Source of the DNA: Lepeophtheirus salmonis
Lineage: Eukaryota; Arthropoda; Copepoda; Siphonostomatoida; Caligidae
NCBI RefSeq assembly: GCF_016086655.4
Contig: NC_052135.2
Coordinates: 16,582,363 to 16,646,362 of the forward strand
DNA: 64,000 bases
Reading direction: 5' to 3'
Shown here: one piece after another, positions 24,782 to 37,290 of the stretch
Layout of the letters: every line of letters starts with the position of its first letter
Numbering within the stretch: position 1 is the first letter of the stretch
The notes under the pieces: model-generated
Seen by the model: the letters and a program-made list of their open reading frames with translations, nothing else
Told to the model about the DNA's origin: nothing
Databases searched by the model: none
Position numbers and translations under genes: made by a program

Positions 24782-25658
24782 ATGGAGGATTCTGGTGTTT
24801 TGCACTCAGGAAGAATTCTTAAAAAAATTAACAAGTTAGCAGATTATGAATCTGTGGATGAAATTCCTCCGCCTCCAGTTATTCGTCATTCAAAGTAAAA
24901 TAACCGTGGGTCAGATGACTTCCAAGACTAAGAATATATCATCAAAGATGAAGACTTTGGAGCTATTCCATATCAAGGAACCAAATGGGACGATGGGGAT
25001 TATGATCCAGATGAGGAAGATATGTCGATGTTGGATGATTCCATTGCAAAAAGTCGCAATAGCAGCACCAGTAGAAAGGATGGTACAAGGAGCATCAAAA
25101 GACAAACCTCAACTATTAGCTTTTCCAAGAGGAGAAATTTGCATGATATCTCTGCATACACATTTTTGGCCCAAGTTAATTGAGAAAACATTCTAAAATT
25201 TTCGCCTCAAATTGATTCATACAAGCTCAATCAACGGCTTCAAGAATTTTGGACAAGTTTAAGTCGAAAAGAAAGGCTAGTTTGGGAAACCCGAGCAATA
25301 AGGTTAAATAATTTCCTTAACAATAAGACTGGTAAAACAAGAATAAAACAACTCAAAGCAATGGAACAACGTCCAGTTTCCAGCATACCAAATCAAAATT
25401 CAAGGTTATTCAAGGTCGTTGGAACGGAGCCAATTGACTGCTGCCCATCCTAAGCTCCGGGGCGAATTTATTTCAACTATCGGTGAGCGCCATGAATCCT
25501 TATCACAGGATCCTTATCTGTTCTTTTAGACTCTTTAATATGTACCAAAAGGAACTTTGATGTGTTTTACACAACAGGTTCTGGAATTAAATACTGTATC
25601 ACAAAATAAACTATCCAATATTCTGGAAAATGTCACCTACATAATGCCTAGTATCTAA
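24782..25658 (+). pseudogene. HMGXB4: Intronless pseudogene of an HMGXB4-like HMG-box protein
   Basis: One continuous frame from ATG 24782 to about 25438 reads as protein, interrupted only by stops at 24896, 24929 and 25181. It starts with SGRILKKINKLADYES, the N-terminal motif of HMGXB4-type nuclear proteins, has an acidic middle (DDGDYDPDEED), and from about 25145 an HMG-box-like domain (LNQRLQEFWTSLSRKERLVW, about 25219-25278), a fold that binds and bends DNA. The C-terminus matches the conserved end of the family: TEPID (25427-25438), then out of frame AAHPKL and ISTIGERHES, back in frame GSLSVLLDSLIC (25508-25543), then out of frame again VLELNTVSQNKLSNILENVT and a final TAA at 25656. 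Frameshifts lie near 25439, 25500 and 25540-25575. Several domains lie together in about 880 bp without introns, which suggests a retroposed copy; no long poly(A) tail remains. It is not functional. Confidence 0.8.
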
Positions 25659-25659
25659 T

Positions 25660-27105
25660 AATAACTTTACAAATCTATATTATAGTACAACATCTTATCC
25701 TTTATTAAATACATAATATATTCTTTAGTTTATTTGACTCTAAAAAAATATAATTAAAGTTATTTTAATTCCTTATGCAATATTAACATGATTGTATTAA
25801 TTTAGTTGTATCTTTTATTTCAATTATATTCTACTAATAGAAAAATGGCATTTAGTTGGTCCAAAAAAGAAGGAAAAAAGTGCGTATTCCATGTATTTTG
25901 TGTTCCTAGAATGAAGTTATTAATGATTTCTTTTTAACCAAAGACATTACAATGAATACTTAAAGTACATACTGTTAGTATCAATAATATTCTTTTGTGA
26001 TGATGTTGTGAGTTTTCAATAATAACCGATAAGGGATTAAATAAAAAGCTGTTATTATTTTGCAGATTTATATCAGAGTAGCTAATGTTATGTAAATTTA
26101 ATCAATTTCAGCCCCTCACACAATAACGAATTAGGAATACAATGTTCTATAATATCGTTGGTTTAAAGGTAAAATGTGCTAAATGGAATTTAAAGAAGTT
26201 AAGATATGTTCAGTTTTATTCTTACCTTTACATATAAATTCAGATGTATCTATCAATCAAATGAAAGAAAAGAAAAAAACAGATCTAAAATGAGGTTGGG
26301 ATGATGGTCAAAGTATTTTCAGACCTATTTGTGATGGGCTTAATTCGAAATACATATTTTGAAGTGAGTTCTTTATTTTTTGAAGAATTTAAAGCAAATC
26401 ATTTTATATCTAATTTTTTGGTAAAATAAATAAAAATGCTGCTTTATTATTAATTTAAAGAAATATTTAGATTATATCAAAAATTAAATCTTTTGAATCT
26501 ATTTTATCAATTATTTATATTAAAATCAATTAATATATAATTAGTTTTAATGAAAAAAATTGGTAAATAGAACAATTTGACTTTACTTAATTTAAATTTC
26601 CATAGATTTAGCACAATTTAGAAATCAAAAAATCTGACTATAACTTAAAATTGGCGATTAATTTACTACCCGCTCACAATAGCTACGAGGTAATATCTGA
26701 TGTTTAAAAAAATGTCATGTAGTACAATATGACTTGAAACCAACGATATTGTATATTTTGTAACATTTATCATTGCTATTCATGGCAAATGAAAAAAAAA
26801 GCAAAATATAATACTGCTTGATCTTGTGTGCGCTATACACTCACCCAAAGATTTTTTTTCACAAATATGAAATTATTTTCATTCAATTCCCTTTGTCTTC
26901 CTCAAACTCTTTTGGCTTGTCAAAAGAAACATTACTCATGTTTCTTTTGTTTTTATAAAGACATACTAAATGATTAAAAATAAGCTTATAACCTTTTTTG
27001 GTCAATCCTAGTCCTTTATACTAATTTCAGTTCTCTTAAAGCTAGTTGGAATAAAAAAGTGTGAGATGAAGGAACAATTTTTGGCTTACACATATATGTA
27101 TACAA
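25660..27105. other. AT-rich non-coding stretch downstream of the pseudogene
   Basis: No gene was recognised. AATAAA-like and TTTATT words are frequent by composition. No target-site duplication or clear oligo(A) tract for the HMGXB4-like copy could be identified; an A7 tract at about 25743-25749 is the closest candidate. Confidence 0.45.
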
Positions 27106-27109
27106 AAGA

Positions 27110-27390
27110 TGAGGTTGTGCTGATTGTTTGTCTTATTGACGGCCAAGCTCTTGGGAAGAAAATAAAAGGTAGTCTATGCTGTGTGAAATTATAGAGCGGA
27201 CAATAGTAATTAATAATTGAACCCTCTATCATGCTCTGTTTTGTCTTGAACATATGCCCAAAATGCAAAAAAAAAAAAAAAAAACACAAAAAAAACTCAA
27301 TAAGACCTAGTAACCTCAATTCATTCAGCCGTTTTGGAGTCTATGCGCCAAAATACAGACAGAACTCTAAAAATATATATTAAATTCACT
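27110..27390 (+). repeat. Retroposon-like family E, fullest copy
   Basis: It has GAGCGGACAATAGTAATTA, GTTTTGTCTTGAACA, CCAAAATGC, an A18 run at 27267-27284, then CATTCAGCCGTTTTGGAGTC (27322-27341) and an AATACAGACAGAACT tail. The CATTCAGCCGTTTTGGAGT word is typical of RTE-like LINE or SINE 3' ends. The minus-strand frame at 27086-27319 is made of this repeat and is not a gene. Confidence 0.55.
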
Positions 27391-30300
27391 TAAATAAATA
27401 CTTTTTTTTTTGTAGAGCGTCATAAATTGTTTTGTAGACCAGAAATGACTCAATTTGCTATTGGTTTAAATTGGAGATAACTATTTCTGTTTTATTGACG
27501 TTGGCAATCAAGCAAGAAGTATTTCTATATTGATTTCAAGTCATTTTAATTATTACTTAGACTGTATAGATATTAAAAGTAAACGTGCGCAAAAGTTTTT
27601 GATTCTATAATTTATGTTTATAACATTAAAAAGTGACATATTCGAATAATATGTTGTTTTTTCAGTATCAGAGGTTAAAATAAAATGTCCATCAATTCTA
27701 GAATAGAAGCTCGCGTCTAGTTTACATATTAAAAAGCTTTCATAATCATTGTTAATTTTTAATTTTTTTTAAATTTTAATAGGAAGATTGATTATTTCTG
27801 GTATTTTAAACTTTTGTTTTAGTTCTTGATGTTTCAGAAGGATTGTTATTATAAAAGTCCAAGGATGAAAATTTCATTTTGAAATACCTAAATCAAAAGA
27901 AATAAGTGTATTCTACAGTAATTCATCTTTTTTAGGTATACAAAGATGTATTTACAGAAAAAATATTCAAGGAAAAAATATCATAATAATAAGTATAACT
28001 GCTATTTATTTGTGATAATTATAGAAAGCAACGTGGGTTTTGCCCATATTGCATCTGAAACGCCAAAATTTTGCAATTATTTTACCCATTGGACCTTTGC
28101 AACGTCTTAACTAAGCGGTATACCTACTAGGGAAAGAAAAATGTCTCCTGTCAAGTTTTTGTTAGCTGTTTCTCTCAAAAATAGATGGAAACTGGGTCGA
28201 AATGACGGATAAATTATAAAAAAAAAACAGATATCAATTTGTCCTAGCTTTCATGAACCACCTGGCTTGAACAAAAGAAGCACTTTTGACCTGTTCAATA
28301 TAGGCCACCAATGCTTCTTTTATTTAATTTTCACTCTATAGAGAGCAACTCTTCCTATGCCTTGTTATATTTAAAAACGCTATCAGAAAATGTCAGGTTC
28401 ATTTACTTTTTTAACTCTTTTCTAATCTCTTGCCTTAGAAAATGGAGTATCTTTGAAACTGTCTCTGAAAATTCCTTAACAATAAGATGTTTCCTTTGAA
28501 AAACATATATTCTTATATTATCGTAATGCTTACCCTACGGGATAGAGGTTAATCTTAATTTAAATTTTTAACCACTTCATTTTAAAATGATATAAAAACA
28601 AGGAAATAAATGGAAATTACTAAAAATTCATTTCCAGCAACATCAAGGATCACAAAACAGTTCCAATTGAATTCTAATATGTAGTAGACCTTATCCTTTA
28701 CGAGATTTTAGACTTTTCCTATAACCCATATATTTCATTTGGACGACACTCTTCATTTGAGATAGACTTTTGAGTATTGCCTTGAACCAGAAAATAACTT
28801 ATACTTTTTTACATTTAAAGCTTATCAATAAATATTACATTTTGATTGAAAAATTTATACTTATATATAGTGCTAAATTTATTAATGTATCGCCTGTAAT
28901 TGGTTAATGTAAGTACATATGTTGGAAAGAAATCGGAAAAGATTTTCTTGGTCTTGAGATACAAAGATGTTGTTATATGGTCCTTTTTAATATTCATGAC
29001 CTTTAATTAAAATATCAATGATGAGAAAAAAGTCAATTGCAAGTCCAAGTAGATCCTAAAGTTGTAGATATCGACAAAGAAGTCCAAGTCTTTCAATATT
29101 ATTTTCAACTTCTCAAATTTCTTAATTTCAAATCAATATTTATAATTTAATTATTGATTGAAGTCTTATAATTTTTCTTAATAGGTTTCAAATTAGTATC
29201 TTTAAGACTAATTCATTATATTCAATTTAATGAAAATCGAGTAGAATTGGCATAGCTCTGGGCAACACGCTCAAGAGAAATTATTCTCTTGAACTCAATG
29301 TGCCCCAGTCATTTCTGGAGAAAGAAATATAATTTATATATATGGATTTCGCACAAGATTCCTAGGTTAGATTGAGTAAATGTATACTTAATTTGTGCAA
29401 CTACATCTAACAAATTTAAAGAACATAAAAAATAAACTCCAAGAAAAGAGACTACATACACATAAATTGAAGGAAAACTATCTAAAATATCTTTGGTTCA
29501 ATTTCCAATTGTTATTTCCATATGAGTAGTTGCTTATATAACTGAATATAGTTGTATTGTCTTATTTCTTTATTATGATAGCATAGCATATTTGCATCGT
29601 CTAGTAGATAATGATATTTTTTTACTTTGATCATACTTTAAATTATTTCTCTTTATAGTCAAAAACAGATTTGGTTAATTTGATTTAACTTAAAAATCAG
29701 ATAACCATTGGTTTTATAAATGCTTTTTTTAAGAATATGAAATAATAAATTTAATATGTTTTTAAAGACAGCTACATTCCTATATTTGATAGAGTTAACT
29801 CTAAAACACCAGTTCTAGTTGTTTAATTTCCTACCAGCAATGTAAAGTTAAAATATGATCAAAAAAGCTAAAAATGCTACAGCAGCCTCATTTATTTTCA
29901 AAATGTCAAAAAATTTATAACATTTAAAAGCTGAGAAAGTTAAAAATCTCAAAATGTACTCCTTTCTGAATTTTTCAATTTTTTTGAATCCTCTACGACA
30001 TTTTCCGTAACCTTTTTAGTAAATTTTCTTACACTTCCTTGTCGCTGTAAATATGATGGGTACTCGCTTTGTTTTTAATTATAATTTGGAATTATCAAGT
30101 ACAATTTTGAATAAAATTGCACTATCTCGACTGAAGCGGAATAATTCAAATGAAACTTTTATCTCATATTAACTGGAGACTGTATAGTGATAGTTAAGTG
30201 CTACCTTATGAGTGTTTATTTGACCCAATGATAGAGAGCACCTTCCAAATGTATTATTATTACCTTAGGCCCATTTTTTTTATCAAAAGGCCCATTTAAA

Positions 30301-31690
30301 TGCAATTGCTTATAAAGCAATAAATTAAGAAGAAAATAAAGAGAGAAAAAAACTTTTAAAATGAAATTGTTATGATTATTTTACCTATAACGTATTTATT
30401 GCCATTTATGGATTAAAATAGCTTTTTATATCGAGTCATTATTATTATTAGTATTGTTATTATTTATTCTGTAAATTCATTTATACTCCATAATATTTTG
30501 ATATCTACCACAAAAATAATCTTGCCTCAAATACTAGCTACTAACTACAAAAAGATATCGTTTTTTTATATTGTTATTTTTTTTTCTAAAAAAATTATTT
30601 CTTATTTTCTCTTCAGATCAAATATCAGTTTTATTTTTTTATTTTTATGAACCATTATAGATTGAGTGGAATATTATCAACGCCTATTTGAAAAGATGAG
30701 TAAAATCAAATTGATATTTTTGTAAATTTGAATGTATGAGTATATTAAAAAAGTTTCTGTATATCTCATTTTGAACCTTTATTTTACCTTTACAATTATG
30801 GTTCCATAAAGATCAATATATACCTTTAAATTGGTAGGTGCAAAGTTAATTTGTCTGGGACCCTTTAAAACAATGCCCCCATTTTATTACACATCAAATT
30901 GGAAAATACCTATAGGTTCATTTATCATTACAAAAATGAAATTTTATTAGTTTTTACGAGTTTTGATCAAAATACAATTGTAATGATTTGCACATAGTAT
31001 TTCTATGGTCCACAATATCTTCATTATTCGATACACCAAATAGGTGTAACTATCAAAATGAAATTAATGGCTGAAAGTTATTTATTAAACATGATGGGTT
31101 TTTATTGATATGAAAGATATAAATTACATTGTGTGGAAGTATTTTAGTATTTCATTGGAGTTGTAAGTTTCACATGTTTTTATTGCGTATTGTCTATATC
31201 AGTAATTATCAACCTGTGAAGCGCAAAAGATCTCTAAATCCTTCTTTAAGGCTTGATAAGGCAAGAAGGGAATTTCAGATATACTTTTACCAAAAATAAA
31301 GAATAACTAATGTTTGATTAAATGTTGTCAAGTAGATAAATATCATGTTTATAACAAACTGCATCAAAAAATTGTCATATACTAAAAGTATCATTCCAAT
31401 ATTTTTGCATGACTTTGTGGCAAAAATTTTCTTCCTTTTAACTCCTGGTAATTGGAAGTTTTGATATTTTCAAAGCTTATAGGCACTGTAAAAAGTTTTA
31501 ATATCACATTTTTTGTCAATTCTTGACCTTTTCATATATTATGTACATTTGTTTGGTTCTTTTTTTTTTATGTTCTTCATTGCATATACTTTAACTTTTA
31601 AGAAATTATGACAATTTTATGGAAACTTTTAAGTTCAATTCCTTCAGAGTCATAAGTGCAATACCTAAATATACACTCAAATTTGAGACA
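27391..31690. other. Long AT-rich non-coding stretch, nothing recognised
   Basis: In 4.3 kb the only open frames are 28311-28499 and a 60-codon frame at 28815-28997, both AT-biased and motif-free. A patch at 28021-28130 and one at 29240-29310 are slightly GC-richer. ATT-type simple repeats lie near 30440-30475. No repeat family defined in this window was seen here. Confidence 0.5.
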
Positions 31691-31704
31691 AACTATTATG
31701 ATTT

Positions 31705-32155
31705 TTAGTTTGGTAATATTTTTGGATGATGAATAATAATGAATAGGAAATCATTCTCGTGAAGCCGACAGAAATGACTGAAAAAAGATTTGAGCAACAA
31801 AGTACCATTATACGACGAAGAAAAATTCGAGAATTCCGATACTCGTTCAAAATATCTCACAGGACGGAGCGATGGTCTGAAAGGTAATGGATTACAGAAG
31901 AGATTGAATAGAAGTCGAAAAGTTATGAATGGAGGTGTAGAAATATAAGCCAACCATCAAGAGAAGATTGAAGAAATGAGATCAACTCCAGTGTTAACTA
32001 AATGTTAAAAACACAGTGTGACCAAAAGTACTTAAAAATTAGTAAAAGAGATTACAAATATGTGTAAGTAGAAGAATAAAGGAGATGAAGATTCTTCAAA
32101 CACAACCAATACCCAACAAAGAGAAAAGAAGAAACAGAAGGGATTCAATGGATTT
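31705..32155. other. Purine-rich, slightly GC-richer stretch of unknown nature
   Basis: The plus strand is strongly purine-rich. A plus-strand frame is open for 56 codons from 31778 to a stop at 31946 and reads as a charged sequence (DLSNKVPLYDEEKFENSD near its start), while the minus strand carries an 82-codon frame at 31705-31953. Neither matches a family I know. It may be a decayed gene or UTR, or just a skewed tract. Confidence 0.3.
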
Positions 32156-32287
32156 CTTTTTCTTTTTTGAATCTTTCTTTAATTGCACTAATTAAGTATA
32201 AGTTAATATTATAGTATTAAATTTATTACATCTAACTTTAGGCATTGTCATTAAAGTCCTATACAGTATGTATTCCTTCTGTAGGAA

Positions 32288-32369
32288 CAACTGTATATCG
32301 AATCTAGGCACATTGAGTTCAACAGAAGAACGTATCCCAAGCACATTATCCACTGAGCTACGTCACTCC
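32288..32369 (-). repeat. tRNA-like sequence, probable head of a tRNA-derived SINE
   Basis: Read on the minus strand from 32369, the sequence begins GGAGTGACGTAGCTCAGTGG. It contains an A-box of RNA polymerase III promoters (TAGCTCAGTGG), and about 45 bases later a weak B-box (AGATTCGATAT against the consensus GGTTCGAATCC). The A-to-B distance is about 10 bases longer than in a standard 73-nt tRNA and the anticodon stem does not pair well, so this is not an active tRNA gene. A tRNA-derived SINE head or tRNA pseudogene is the best reading. The body would lie towards lower coordinates on the minus strand (below 32288), but no tail was identified. Confidence 0.55.
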
Positions 32370-33395
32370 ATAATTTGATATCCTACAGCAATCAGATATA
32401 AGATGTAATTGAAATTTATTTAACTGGAAAACGGCCATTAGGTTTATGCATTGGCATAGTTTTCTGATATTTTGACAATGGTCATAATGTAAATTTTTTG
32501 ACTTTTTTGTAAATTGAGATGTTTGAAAGAAAAAGAGAATTATTTTGTTAATGTAATTAACAGCCTGTTTTATGTGATGTTTCTCCATAAAAACCCCTGA
32601 AATTATATTTCTAATTGCTCCAAAAACACACAGTTTTTCCTTTCTTGATAATTTATAGATTTTTTTCGTGTTTATTTATCTATGAGATATTTACTTACAT
32701 TTGCATTCATGATGTATTTAATAGAAAAAAATCGTCAAAAGGCTCAAAACATGCTCGCAGACAACAACTATTGAAAAATGAAATATTTACAAAAAAAAAT
32801 ACTTCATTTAAATAGTATTTGTATTTTACAATAATGCGCTGTAATTAATTCTTTAACGCAAATATTCTATCTATTATAAAAAAAATTATACTCGTTTTTA
32901 TATTGTTGGTTTGAAGGATTATTTTGCCAACACTTTTATGTAAAACTTATCGGAGTCTATTCAGGGTGACACAGATAAAAATCACAAAAGCTATCATGAA
33001 AAAGCGAATACAAATTTAAAAGAACTTCCAGCTATTATAACACTATCCAACAACTAATTTTTTGTTTGTTACACAAGAAAAAAATTAACTGAATTTAGAA
33101 AAGTTAATTCCTTTAATTTCATATAGAGACTCTATTAGTGAGATCTTCAGAACAGCCCGTATAGTTTTTAGTATTTTGGACTATATTAAATAGTCAAAGT
33201 TTTTTCAAGCATTTAGTGATGAAGACAAGGATAAATATTTAAAAAAATTAAAAGCCTTATGTTAATCTATTCCAAAAGCATTTGAAAAAATGTCTTAATC
33301 ATCTTTAGAACTCGATTTAATTTTGCTTAAAGTTGAAAAGGATGTATTTTCTTTATAGACTTATAGCTCCAAGAATAATTAATAAAGAAAGTGTA
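32370..33395. other. AT-rich non-coding stretch
   Basis: No gene was recognised. The open frames at 32358-32588 and 32615-32815 have no motif and AT-driven composition. Confidence 0.5.
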
Positions 33396-33399
33396 CAAA

Positions 33400-34012
33400 C
33401 TCCATTTAGAATAGGGTGACTTCATTTTTTTTCGACTAAAATACTTTTAGGAGTACGAACTTTAATTCATATTTTGTAAACAAATGGCATATGTGCACAA
33501 ATGGAAAAATGGAATTTACTATTATGGCGAGCATTACATTTCCAAGTAATAAGTCTGAGTGAAGGTGATCCAATGTAGAGACCCACTCCAATTTTTTGCA
33601 CACATATAGAATATGATTTGGTTAAACTTTTGACAAAAATGGCAAGATAAATTTTGAAGAATAGCTGGGGGGGGGGCATTTTAAAATTTTGCCATAATGC
33701 CTTCAGAATTTTTTTTTGCACATATACCATTGTTTTATAAAATATGAAAGAAACTCGTGCTCTTAAAAGTATTTTATTTGAAAAAAATTGAAATATGTCC
33801 ATTTTAAATGGAGTTATACAATTTTCAAGTAAATAGGTTTTTCGAAGGAGGCCAAAATTTGAAGGACTCCCAAATGGGCCCTCACTCTTTCACTAGCCTA
33901 AAATCTTACTCAAGTATTTTTATGCTAGGATAGACATCCTACCAAAGTTTATCAAAATCAGTGATGGTGATGTCAGAAGGATGTATACACTTGACATAGA
34001 ATGACCCATATT
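33400..34012 (-). repeat. Family F repeat terminus with adjoining sequence
   Basis: The right edge TTGACATAGAATGACCC (33996-34012) is the inverse of the GGGTCATACCATGTCAA terminus at 23608, matching at 14 of 17 positions. The preceding 180 bp is GC-richer than the background (GGACTCCCAAATGGGCCCTC near 33864-33883). An inner boundary was not found, so the left coordinate is a guess. The G9 run at about 33668-33676 and the minus-strand frame at 33467-33802 fall in this interval; I do not think the frame is a gene. Confidence 0.4.
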
Positions 34013-34705
34013 TAGAATTAGGGGATTAAATTATACTAAGCTCAGATACTTCGTTATTGTAAATTTTTGCTACTGAACTGTGTATTAAGTCTATTTTTTT
34101 ATTCATAATGTATCTACAAAAGACCTCTTCACTTTTTATAAAATCCAATGGTATTTATAGTTTCTAAGATTACGCTGTCGGCAGTTTAATGTTCTATAAG
34201 CCTCTATGACCATACCCATTATTGGATATTACATAAAAAAACCATACACAAGTATATCTATTGCAGAAAAAAAGGTCAGGTTGAACAATAAAAACTTCTA
34301 TGTACAACTTCTGAGTATATATACACATAATATAAACAACTACTGCTTATTTATGCATGCATGCTTTTTTGAAGCAAAAATATGTATATAAATTTTCTTT
34401 TTATGTAAACTGCAAATCGGTATAAATAATCATAAAAATAATTGAAGACAAAAATATACGTTTGCCAAATATACTTACATATGTCTTACTGATGCACCAA
34501 ATTATTAAAATATAAATAGCAAATAATAATAATAAAAAAAGAATAACAGCAACCATGATTATGAAATTTCTTTGTCACAACAAAAAAAGTACAGGAGGGG
34601 CAAAATGCCAAGAGTATTGCTTTATATAAATATATATATGACTCAAATATCTAAACTCTCAGCATTTATTGGAGTGCTATTTTTGTTATTGCTGACATCC
34701 TGAAC

Positions 34706-35065
34706 TGTAAGCAGTGTTTTTTATCTTGTAAAGCTGCTATTCATTATCTTTTATTCTTGTGGAGATAAAATATAAGTATCCAGTGAAAACAAGAGTGCTT
34801 CTACTCATAAATGACGGAAAGGGAAACTTAAGGTTTCTCTATGGTGTAATTAGAGTAAATATTGCTGAACCCTGAGTAAAGTTAACGATAAAAATCGGAG
34901 TAATTTGGCTAATATGGAGTGGAATATTGTTCATTTCCACGCTTATAAACATGCTCGTAGCTAATCTAATAAAACCTCATGACAGCTAAGCTGCTCTCCT
35001 CTTATAAATTATCAGGATTACAATGTTAATTTACGGATTCTTTTTTTTTACATACCGAACATACT
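34706..35065 (+). repeat. Family B dispersed repeat, copy 2
   Basis: Words shared with other copies in order include AAAGCTGCTATTCATTATCT, GTGGAGATAAAATATAAG, GCTCGTAGCTAATCTAATAA, CATGACAGCTAAGCTGCTCT and ATCAGGATTACAATGTTAAT. The middle has diverged, but the final 100 bp is clear. Confidence 0.65.
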
Positions 35066-35650
35066 TACAATTTAAAACCTTTTCATATTCCTACAAGCAA
35101 AATTTCCTCTAATTTTTGTACACAAATTGAGAAAATATTTGAAATTCCAGGATTAAGATGCTCCAATGTCCTTTAAAGTTTTTAAAAGTCAAAATTTTGA
35201 AACGTACTGGTATATAACATGGCTGCTAAAACATTACTATTTTAGTTATTTAATGAACAGTGCCTCTTATTTTTAGACACTTGATCTGCCAATTTATTTT
35301 TTTAGAGTCTTTCTTCAATGATCCACTAATTTCTATTATCCCGATATATTCATGCATTCGATCATAGTTCCTAAACAATACTTATAATACGACCAAACTC
35401 ATTTGAATAGGTTTTAAAAGTGATATTTATAATTATGGCAAAAACAGATAAAAGCTGTCAAACCTATTAATACAAAAATTAAGTGGACAGAGTCGAAGGG
35501 GAAAAAAGTGATTAATTATGTGAACACTTGTGCACAATGCAAAATAGAGAAAATGACACAATTTAGGCCTAGGAATGTGTGTGTTGTTGTTGTGGTTGCG
35601 TCTAGGCGATTCTTATCCATTTGCAAGCATTATTATTAATTGTCTTTTTA

Positions 35651-35738
35651 GATATGTGGTGTGTCAACATGAAAACAATTTTGTACAAAAATAAAAAAAA
35701 ATAGAAAATCCCAAATATATAATTTTTTACTTTATAAC
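35651..35738 (-). repeat. Family A terminal fragment
   Basis: GATATGTGGTGTGTCAACAT, then AAAACAATTTTGTACAAAAA and GAAAATCCCAAATATA, is the inverse of the family A 3' end as seen at 61.98-62.05 kb. Only about 90 bp can be assigned. Confidence 0.6.
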
Positions 35739-36335
35739 TTTTATTATCGTAGGCTAACATATTAAGACACATTTACTATGCAAATTCCATTTATTCTTTC
35801 AATGTATATACTAAATATGGGCTGATATCAAATAATTTACCGATCCAATACTAATCTGATATTATTAAAAAAATGACAAATGTTACAATTGGTTTGTTTT
35901 GCTTGGCAATAGATTCATTTTCTAAGGATACAATATTCTAAAAAAATAAAATAAAATATATTTAAGTTACATTTCAGTGACAAGACGTTGATGAGGCACT
36001 CTGACTGGTTATTTTGTAGTTGTAATAATTAAATAATATTATGTCCAACCATTTTCTTATGGATACAAGAAGACAAAATTTAAAGAAACAACTCTTGTTA
36101 TAGTAGCTTACATTTGGATGGTAAAGTTCGGCTTATTTTAAGTAGGGTGAAGTTGAAAAAAAAAAAAATACTTATTGTTATTAGATATGCATACCTAGTA
36201 GGCAGCCAAACGTTGACTATTGATTAATGTTTATTTTCTCATTACAATGAAAATGTTTAATGATTATTTTTTGATATTCTGTTTCCGCCGTCTTCTTTAC
36301 ATAATCAAACTACCATAATCATTTAGTTGTTTCAT
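35739..36335. other. AT-rich stretch upstream of a transposase relic
   Basis: Part of this (from about 36140) may be the 5' untranslated end of the element whose transposase starts at 36340. An A12 run is at about 36157-36168. Terminal repeats were not identified. Confidence 0.4.
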
Positions 36336-36339
36336 CATC

Positions 36340-37290
36340 ATGAGCGAGCAACGAGCAAAAAGGCATCGTATCTAAGATCTCCTCGATACAGAAGTAGATG
36401 GGATGATGAATACAGACATTATTAAGTGTAATCTAGGAGCTTGGTTTGTAAGAAAAAAACATGAAGAACACCTCTCCAGGATGTCAACAAGTGGGGGCCG
36501 TAATTTTTAGAGGGATACCAAGTCGATGAATTGCCTCGCTAACAACTTCTCTGTGGCTTCTAGGACCATCCGGAGGGTTATAAAGTACAACTTAGGAATT
36601 GTTTCTTCACAAGGACGCCATCTTCTGACAGAGGGCATGAAAGTTACGAGGCTCAAAAGGTGCAAGAAAATCCTCACATGGATCAAGGGAAATTAGTACA
36701 TTCTGAAAATTTTCTCGGACAAGAAGATTTTCACAGTTGATCAAATCCACAGCGCCGGAACGATTGCTGGCTTGCGGAAACAAAGTAATGGGTACAATGG
36801 GTTTACCACACCAAATATCTGGCCCAAACGATGATCCTCAGCGTTGCTACCTCTGATGGAAAGAAGATTCCTCCGTTCTTTTTCAAGGCTGGACAGAAAA
36901 TTGCCTCGGAGGCCAACTATAACATGCTTAAGTACACCATCTTGCCATGCATTAAAACTATTTTTCCGGATGGTAATTATGTGTAAACTCAAGACGGCGC
37001 CCCCTCGCACATGTCTGCCAAGTACCAGTAGTTCTGTACAAATAAAATGGTTTAATTATGGTCCAAAGAGATATGGCCCCTTCCTCACCAGATTTAAACC
37101 CACTGGACTATTCGGTATGGGATACTTTGGAATGGGTAACCAATATGACCCTACACCCAAATGTGCCCCTACTGAAGTCCTCCATAGTAGATGTATGCGA
37201 CAACTTATCTGAGAAGTTTGTAATCAACTCCTGCTTGGCTTTCAGGCGACGTGCAAAGGCTCTGAATAATAATAAAGATAGCCATACTGA
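36340..37290 (+). pseudogene. Near-full-length but broken Tc1/mariner-type transposase
   Basis: Starting at ATG 36340 (MSEQRAKRHRI, then a stop), successive frames together cover most of a transposase of about 340 residues: an N-terminal helix-turn-helix with RDTKSMNCLANNFSVASRTI (about 36511-36570) and then RRVIKYNLG, the first catalytic acidic residue in IFSDKKIFTVDQ (Asp at 36718-36720), the second in TQDGAPSHMSAKYQ (Asp at 36993-36995), and the third in SPDLNPLDYSVW (Asp at 37091-37093). The second and third are 98 bases apart, close to a DD34-type spacing but with a net frame loss. The C-terminal region (KFVINSCLAFRRRAKA) closes the protein near 37265. At least three stops and three frameshifts make it inactive. 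The reading frames at 36844-37212 and 37058-37402 are pieces of this relic; those on the minus strand are shadows. Confidence 0.85.

Noticed and set aside
31705..31953. 82-codon minus-strand frame considered as a gene
   Set aside because: The plus strand gives an equally plausible charged frame; the strong purine skew alone can create open frames, so neither was called as coding.
33467..33802. 111-codon minus-strand open frame
   Set aside because: No motif, it spans a G9 run, and it lies in a region that looks repeat-derived.
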